Shown here one piece after another: positions 14,232-17,325 of a stretch of 17,325 bases of DNA; within the stretch, counting starts at the first letter, position 1, and the number at the start of each line of letters is the position of its first letter. The notes below the pieces were generated by a model that was not told the DNA's origin, did not search any database, and saw nothing but the letters and a program-made list of their open reading frames with translations. The stretch spans positions 1 through 17,325 of the forward strand of contig JAQGNM010000158.1 of assembly GCA_028291845.1 (NCBI GenBank). The letters are read 5' to 3'. The DNA is from Massilia sp. GTDB taxonomy: Bacteria; Pseudomonadota; Gammaproteobacteria; Burkholderiales; Burkholderiaceae_D. Position numbers and translations under genes: made by a program.

Positions 14232-15482
14232 TTGAGCCGTTCACGAAATCGTCGTGTCGTCATCACCGGCCTGGGCTGCGTTTCACCTATCGGCAACAAT
14301 CTTGTCGACAGCTGGAACGCTGCACTGGCCGGCAAGTCCGGCATCGCCAACATCACCCGTTTCGATGCCGAGCCGTTTTCGACCCGTTTCGCGGGCGAAG
14401 TCAAAGGTTTTAATATCGAGGACTATATTTCCGCCAAAGAAGCGCGCCACATGGATACGTTTATCCATTACGGCATGGCGGCGGGAATCCAGGCCTTGCA
14501 GGATTCGGCCATCGAAGTCACCGATGAAAACCGCGACCGCATTGGCGTCATCGTCGGTTCCGGTATCGGCGGCCTGCCGATGATCGAAGAACAAAAGCAG
14601 GATTACGACAAACGCGGCCCGCGCCGTATTTCGCCGTTCTTCGTGCCGGCCTCGATCATCAACATGATCTCGGGCGACCTGTCGATCAAGTTCAATTTGC
14701 GCGGCCCGAACCTGGCCATCGTCACCGCTTGCACCACCGGTTTGCATTGCATCGGCGCGGCCGGCCGTTTGATCAGCTACGGCGACGCCGATGTGATGAT
14801 CGCCGGTGGCGCCGAGTCGACCGTCTCGCCGCTGGGCCTGGGCGGTTTCGCCTCGGCCAAGGCGCTGTCCTCGCGCAACGACGATCCCGCCACCGCTTCG
14901 CGCCCGTGGGACCGCGACCGCGACGGCTTCGTGCTGGGCGAAGGCGCCGGCGTGATGGTGCTTGAAGAGTACGAGCACGCCAAGGCGCGCGGCGCGCGCA
15001 TCTATGCCGAGCTGATCGGTTTCGGCATGAGCGCCGACGCCTATCACATGACCTCGCCCGTCGAAGACGGCTCCGGCGCCAGCCGCTGCATGGTGTCGGC
15101 ATTGAACGATGCCGGCGTCAATCTCGACCAGATCGACTACGTCAATGCGCACGGCACCTCGACGCCGCTGGGCGACCTGGCTGAAGTGCAGGGCATCAAG
15201 AAGACCTTTGGCGAGCATGCGAAGAAGCTGGTGGTTAATTCGACCAAGTCGATGACCGGCCACCTGCTGGGCGGCGCCGGCGGCCTTGAAGCGGTGTTTA
15301 CGGTTCTGGCGATGCACAATCAAGTGTCGCCGCCAACCATCAACATTTTCAATCAAGACCCCGAGTGCGATCTCGATTTCTGCGCCAACACGGCGCGCGA
15401 CATGAAGATCGATTACGCGGTGAAAAACTCGTTCGGTTTCGGCGGCACCAACGGCACCCTGGTGTTCGGCAAGGCGCCATGA
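14232..15482 (+). CDS. fabF: 3-oxoacyl-ACP synthase II (KAS II), TTG start
   Basis: FabF elongates acyl-ACP by condensation with malonyl-ACP and in E. coli sets the temperature control of unsaturated fatty acids. The 416-residue product has the catalytic Cys167 in VTACTTGLHC, His307 in NAHGTSTPLGD, Lys339 in NSTKSMTGH and His344, plus the C-terminal NSFGFGGTNGTLVF. TTG 14232 is the start: an AGGAG site stands six bases upstream and the first residues SRSRNRRVVITGLG reach the family's N-terminal strand directly. No ATG occurs at a suitable place. It is the last fab gene; a strong hairpin follows. Unlike E. coli, pabC does not follow; instead a membrane protein and rpoE do. Confidence 0.97.
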   Translation: MSRSRNRRVVITGLGCVSPIGNNLVDSWNAALAGKSGIANITRFDAEPFSTRFAGEVKGFNIEDYISAKEARHMDTFIHYGMAAGIQALQDSAIEVTDENRDRIGVIVGSGIGGLPMIEEQKQDYDKRGPRRISPFFVPASIINMISGDLSIKFNLRGPNLAIVTACTTGLHCIGAAGRLISYGDADVMIAGGAESTVSPLGLGGFASAKALSSRNDDPATASRPWDRDRDGFVLGEGAGVMVLEEYEHAKARGARIYAELIGFGMSADAYHMTSPVEDGSGASRCMVSALNDAGVNLDQIDYVNAHGTSTPLGDLAEVQGIKKTFGEHAKKLVVNSTKSMTGHLLGGAGGLEAVFTVLAMHNQVSPPTINIFNQDPECDLDFCANTARDMKIDYAVKNSFGFGGTNGTLVFGKAP

Positions 15483-15517
15483 TCTAGCTCTATCCGCAGC
15501 ATCCGCAGCATCCCCCG

Positions 15518-15556
15518 CAACGCCCGATCCGCTTCGCCGATCGGGCGTTGTGCTTT
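15518..15556 (+). terminator. Stem-loop terminator after fabF
   Basis: A 12-base arm (15518-15529) pairs perfectly with 15539-15550 around a nine-base loop. The sequence after it has only three T in a row (15554-15556), so termination may be partly Rho-dependent or the hairpin may protect the 3' end. It marks the end of the fatty acid cluster. Confidence 0.7.
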
Positions 15557-15802
15557 CTGCGCACGCCCTTGCCGGCGCGTGCGATATCGATCTGTCAGGG
15601 CGCAAAAATAGTCTGGCGACGTGCCACGACGGCGCGAACCGGCCGCCGGCTCACTTGTCTAACCAAGCGATGACCAGGTGAATTCAAAGCGAGTTCGAAG
15701 CGAGTTTGAAGTGATGACGAAATGATTGCGCCCGCACCGGCTTGCCGGTAGCGCGCCGTGGATCTGTCCGTTTCTGCGTTTTCCGATATCCAGGGAGTTT
15801 TC
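15557..15802. other. Non-coding region between fabF terminator and the YgfX-like gene
   Basis: No credible gene is seen. It contains three imperfect 11-base direct repeats (15683-15693, 15694-15704, 15705-15715) and a compact hairpin with arms 15736-15740 and 15745-15749 around a CTTG tetraloop. No convincing sigma-70 promoter was found, although the downstream genes need one somewhere here. Confidence 0.5.
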
Positions 15803-16270
15803 ATGACCATCGCGGTGTCGGTTCCACTCGTCCCGTCGCGCACCTTGCGCCGTCTGGTGCTCGGCTTTGCCGCGGTTTGCATGGGCATGGCGGCGGCGCT
15901 GGCAAGCGGCTGGCTGGGGCCATCGACGTGGCCGGCGGCAACAGCGACCTTGTGCCTGCTGGCCGGCCTGGCGCTGGCGAAATCCGCAATCGCGCGGCTA
16001 ACCGCACGCACGCTTGACGTATGTGGACCCGGCCGCCTGACGCTGACGGTACAACAGGAGGTGGGGACGACGCATCGCATGCAGGTGAGGCTGTTGGCGG
16101 AATCGACCCTGTGGCCCGGCTTGCTGGTGCTGCGTTTCGATGGGGCGCCGGCGCTGGTGCTGTTTGGCGACAGCGTGCCGGCGGGACAGTTCCGGCGGCT
16201 GGCGGTGGCCTTGCGGGCGGTGGCGTCGAAGGCGGTGGAACCGTCGGAAAAATATTATAAAAATCTTTGA
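15803..16270 (+). CDS. Small membrane protein, YgfX-like (CptA family resemblance)
   Basis: The 155-residue product has two hydrophobic segments (about 16-36 and 43-60) in a short hairpin, then a soluble C-terminal part of about 90 residues. The layout and several motifs recall E. coli YgfX (CptA, DUF1434): the stretch LWPGLLVLRFDGAPALVLFGDS then FRRLAVALRAV parallels YgfX's SGMMLRLRSDG, LWLAADS and WRDLRRILL. YgfX was described as an inner-membrane protein that affects cell shape and division, paired with SdhE (YgfY); no SdhE-like gene is visible here. ATG 15803 has an AGGGAG site about six bases upstream; an in-frame start at 15758 lacks one. It ends 68 bases before rpoE, in which a sigma-E-type promoter may lie. 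The family call is from remembered similarity and needs a profile search; a lineage-specific membrane protein is the alternative. Confidence 0.6.
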   Translation: MTIAVSVPLVPSRTLRRLVLGFAAVCMGMAAALASGWLGPSTWPAATATLCLLAGLALAKSAIARLTARTLDVCGPGRLTLTVQQEVGTTHRMQVRLLAESTLWPGLLVLRFDGAPALVLFGDSVPAGQFRRLAVALRAVASKAVEPSEKYYKNL

Positions 16271-16295
16271 ACTTATTGCAGCGCGGGAACTCTTA
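16268..16295 (+). promoter_or_regulatory. Candidate sigma-E-type promoter for rpoE
   Basis: TGAACTT (16268-16274) differs by one base from the sigma-E -35 consensus GGAACTT, and TCTTA (16291-16295) stands 16 bases further, near the TCTGA-type -10. The -35 overlaps the stop codon of the preceding gene. This would allow autoregulation of rpoE, as in E. coli. The match is partial and made by eye. Confidence 0.4.
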
Positions 16296-16338
16296 TACAT
16301 AAGAAGACAACGCCGGCACAACCTACGGGACCGTTGCA

Positions 16339-16941
16339 GTGACGACAGAACGCGAGTGTGATCAGTTGCTGGTGGAGCGCGTCCAGGCAGGCGACCAGCA
16401 GGCTTTCAACCTGCTGGTGGCGAAGTATCAGCGCAGATTATTGCGGCTGGTGGCGCGCCTGGTGCATGACCCTGCGGAGGCGGAAGATGTTGTTCAAGAA
16501 ACGTTCATCAAGGCGTACCGGGCCCTGCGGCATTTCCGCGGTGATTCCGCATTTTATACATGGCTGTACCGAATTGGCATCAATACGGCAAAAAACTTTT
16601 TGGTCACGCAGGGGCGGCGCGCTCCCACCTCGACCGAATCGGATGCCGAAAAGGCGGAGGGGTTCGACGACGCCGACAATCTGCGCGACATCAACACGCC
16701 CGAGTCTGTGTTGGCCAGCAAGCAGATCGCTTTTACGGTGAACGCGGCAATGGAAGCCTTGCCGCTGGAATTACGCACAGCCATCGTGCTGCGCGAGATC
16801 GAGGGATTGAGTTACGAGGAAATCTCGGAAGTCATGTCCTGCCCGATCGGCACGGTGCGCAGCCGGATTTTTCGGGCGCGCGAGGTGATAGCGGAAAAAT
16901 TACGGCCATATCTCGAACTGGCCGACGACAAGCGGCGCTAA
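16339..16941 (+). CDS. rpoE: RNA polymerase sigma factor RpoE (ECF, envelope stress)
   Basis: RpoE directs transcription of envelope-stress genes when released from its membrane anti-sigma factor RseA. The 200-residue ECF protein has region 2 (AEDVVQETFIKAYRALRHF, about 48-66, and FYTWLYRIGINTAKN, about 72-86) and region 4 with the helix-turn-helix LSYEEISEVMSCPIGTVRSR (157-176). It is slightly longer than E. coli RpoE (191), with an acidic linker at about 97-125. Translation starts at GTG 16339 with a weak CGGGA about nine bases upstream; the protein then begins MTTERECDQLLVERVQAGD as in the RpoE/AlgU group. rseA follows 73 bases after the stop, which supports RpoE over other ECF classes. 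Confidence 0.96.
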   Translation: MTTERECDQLLVERVQAGDQQAFNLLVAKYQRRLLRLVARLVHDPAEAEDVVQETFIKAYRALRHFRGDSAFYTWLYRIGINTAKNFLVTQGRRAPTSTESDAEKAEGFDDADNLRDINTPESVLASKQIAFTVNAAMEALPLELRTAIVLREIEGLSYEEISEVMSCPIGTVRSRIFRAREVIAEKLRPYLELADDKRR

Positions 16942-17014
16942 TGTTGAGCCCGCTTAGTATTAGAATGATAGCAACGGCAGAGTTTGATTGATCCTGGACG
17001 TGATGGAAATCCTG

Positions 17015-17325
17015 ATGGACGCACACAAAAAAATTCGCGAACACATCTCCGCCCTCAGCGATGGCGAACTGGCATCAAACGATCTCGAACTGGCGGCGGC
17101 AGCCCTGCAATCGCCCGACGGCGAACTGGCGTGGATCGCCTACCACCGCATCGGCGACGTCTTGCGCGGCCAGGCGGCGCCGGAGTTTTCGGCGGGGTTC
17201 AACGAACGCCTGGCGGCGCGGCTGGCCGGCGAGCAGCCGCCGCTGCGGCGCGGTGCGGCGACCACCGCGTCTGCAACCCCATCGGCGCCGGCCACGGTGC
17301 CGCCAGCCGGCGCCAAGGTGGTGAC
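17015..17325 (+). CDS. rseA: Anti-sigma-E factor RseA/MucA, N-terminal part (3' truncated by window edge)
   Basis: RseA (MucA) is an inner-membrane protein whose cytoplasmic N-terminus holds RpoE inactive until stress-triggered proteolysis. The 103 visible residues begin MDAHKKIREHISALSDGELASNDLE and continue to AWIAYHRIGDVLRG (39-52). The ISALSDGEL and W..YH.IGDVLR motifs are the RpoE-binding signature of this family. After about residue 70 the sequence becomes Pro- and Ala-rich, a linker before the transmembrane helix that lies beyond the window. ATG 17015 has a GGA seven bases upstream; ATG 17003 and GTG 17000 are in the same frame and would add four or five residues. The frame has no stop before 17325. 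Position directly after rpoE confirms the call. Confidence 0.9.
   Translation, partial: MDAHKKIREHISALSDGELASNDLELAAAALQSPDGELAWIAYHRIGDVLRGQAAPEFSAGFNERLAARLAGEQPPLRRGAATTASATPSAPATVPPAGAKVV

Noticed and set aside
14283..15605. 440-codon open frame on the minus strand opposite fabF
   Set aside because: Antisense shadow of fabF caused by GC-rich third positions; it would also run through the fabF terminator.
16285..16310. Second sigma-E-like -35 (GGAACT)
   Set aside because: No TCTGA- or TCAAA-like hexamer lies 15-17 bases downstream.

Overview
The window is a stretch of chromosomal core genome from a GC-rich betaproteobacterium. Gene content and order (rpmF-plsX-fab cluster running into rpoE-rseA, plus RlmJ, an EAL-HDOD protein and a short RsmI-like methylase) suggest Burkholderiales, most likely Oxalobacteraceae (Massilia/Duganella/Janthinobacterium type). 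The genus is an inference from protein style, not from a search. I see no IS element, phage gene, CRISPR array, tRNA or rRNA.

Layout. (1) 1-3104, plus strand: the 3' end of isocitrate lyase (aceA) with a strong terminator, rlmJ (23S rRNA m6A methyltransferase with a low-complexity tail), and an EAL-HDOD signalling protein. (2) 3135-3785, minus strand: uridine kinase (udk), divergent from a plus-strand AsmA-family protein (3987-6023). (3) 6052-8649, minus strand: maf/yceF-type nucleotide pyrophosphatase, a short RsmI-like methyltransferase and a GGEEF diguanylate cyclase, probably read in that order. (4) 8834-15482, plus strand: the classical yceD-rpmF-plsX-fabH-fabD-fabG-acpP-fabF cluster. 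It couples a ribosomal protein with phospholipid and fatty acid synthesis, and ends in a 12-bp perfect stem-loop. (5) 15803-17325, plus strand: a small two-helix membrane protein resembling YgfX, then the envelope-stress sigma factor rpoE and the start of its anti-sigma factor rseA, cut by the window edge.

Functionally, the right half is an envelope-building block. PlsX makes acyl-phosphate for phospholipid synthesis; FabH, FabD, FabG, AcpP and FabF initiate and elongate fatty acids. The adjacent rpoE-rseA genes sense envelope stress. The left half holds housekeeping genes and two cyclic-di-GMP-type proteins: a GGEEF cyclase with an intact inhibitory site, and an EAL-HDOD protein with an altered signature.

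I found no convincing undescribed system. The points most worth a second look are the structured rpmF leader, an 18-bp tandem repeat between maf and yceD, a possible sigma-E-type promoter in front of rpoE, the RlmJ tail, hairpins before rlmJ and acpP, and the YgfX-like protein beside rpoE.
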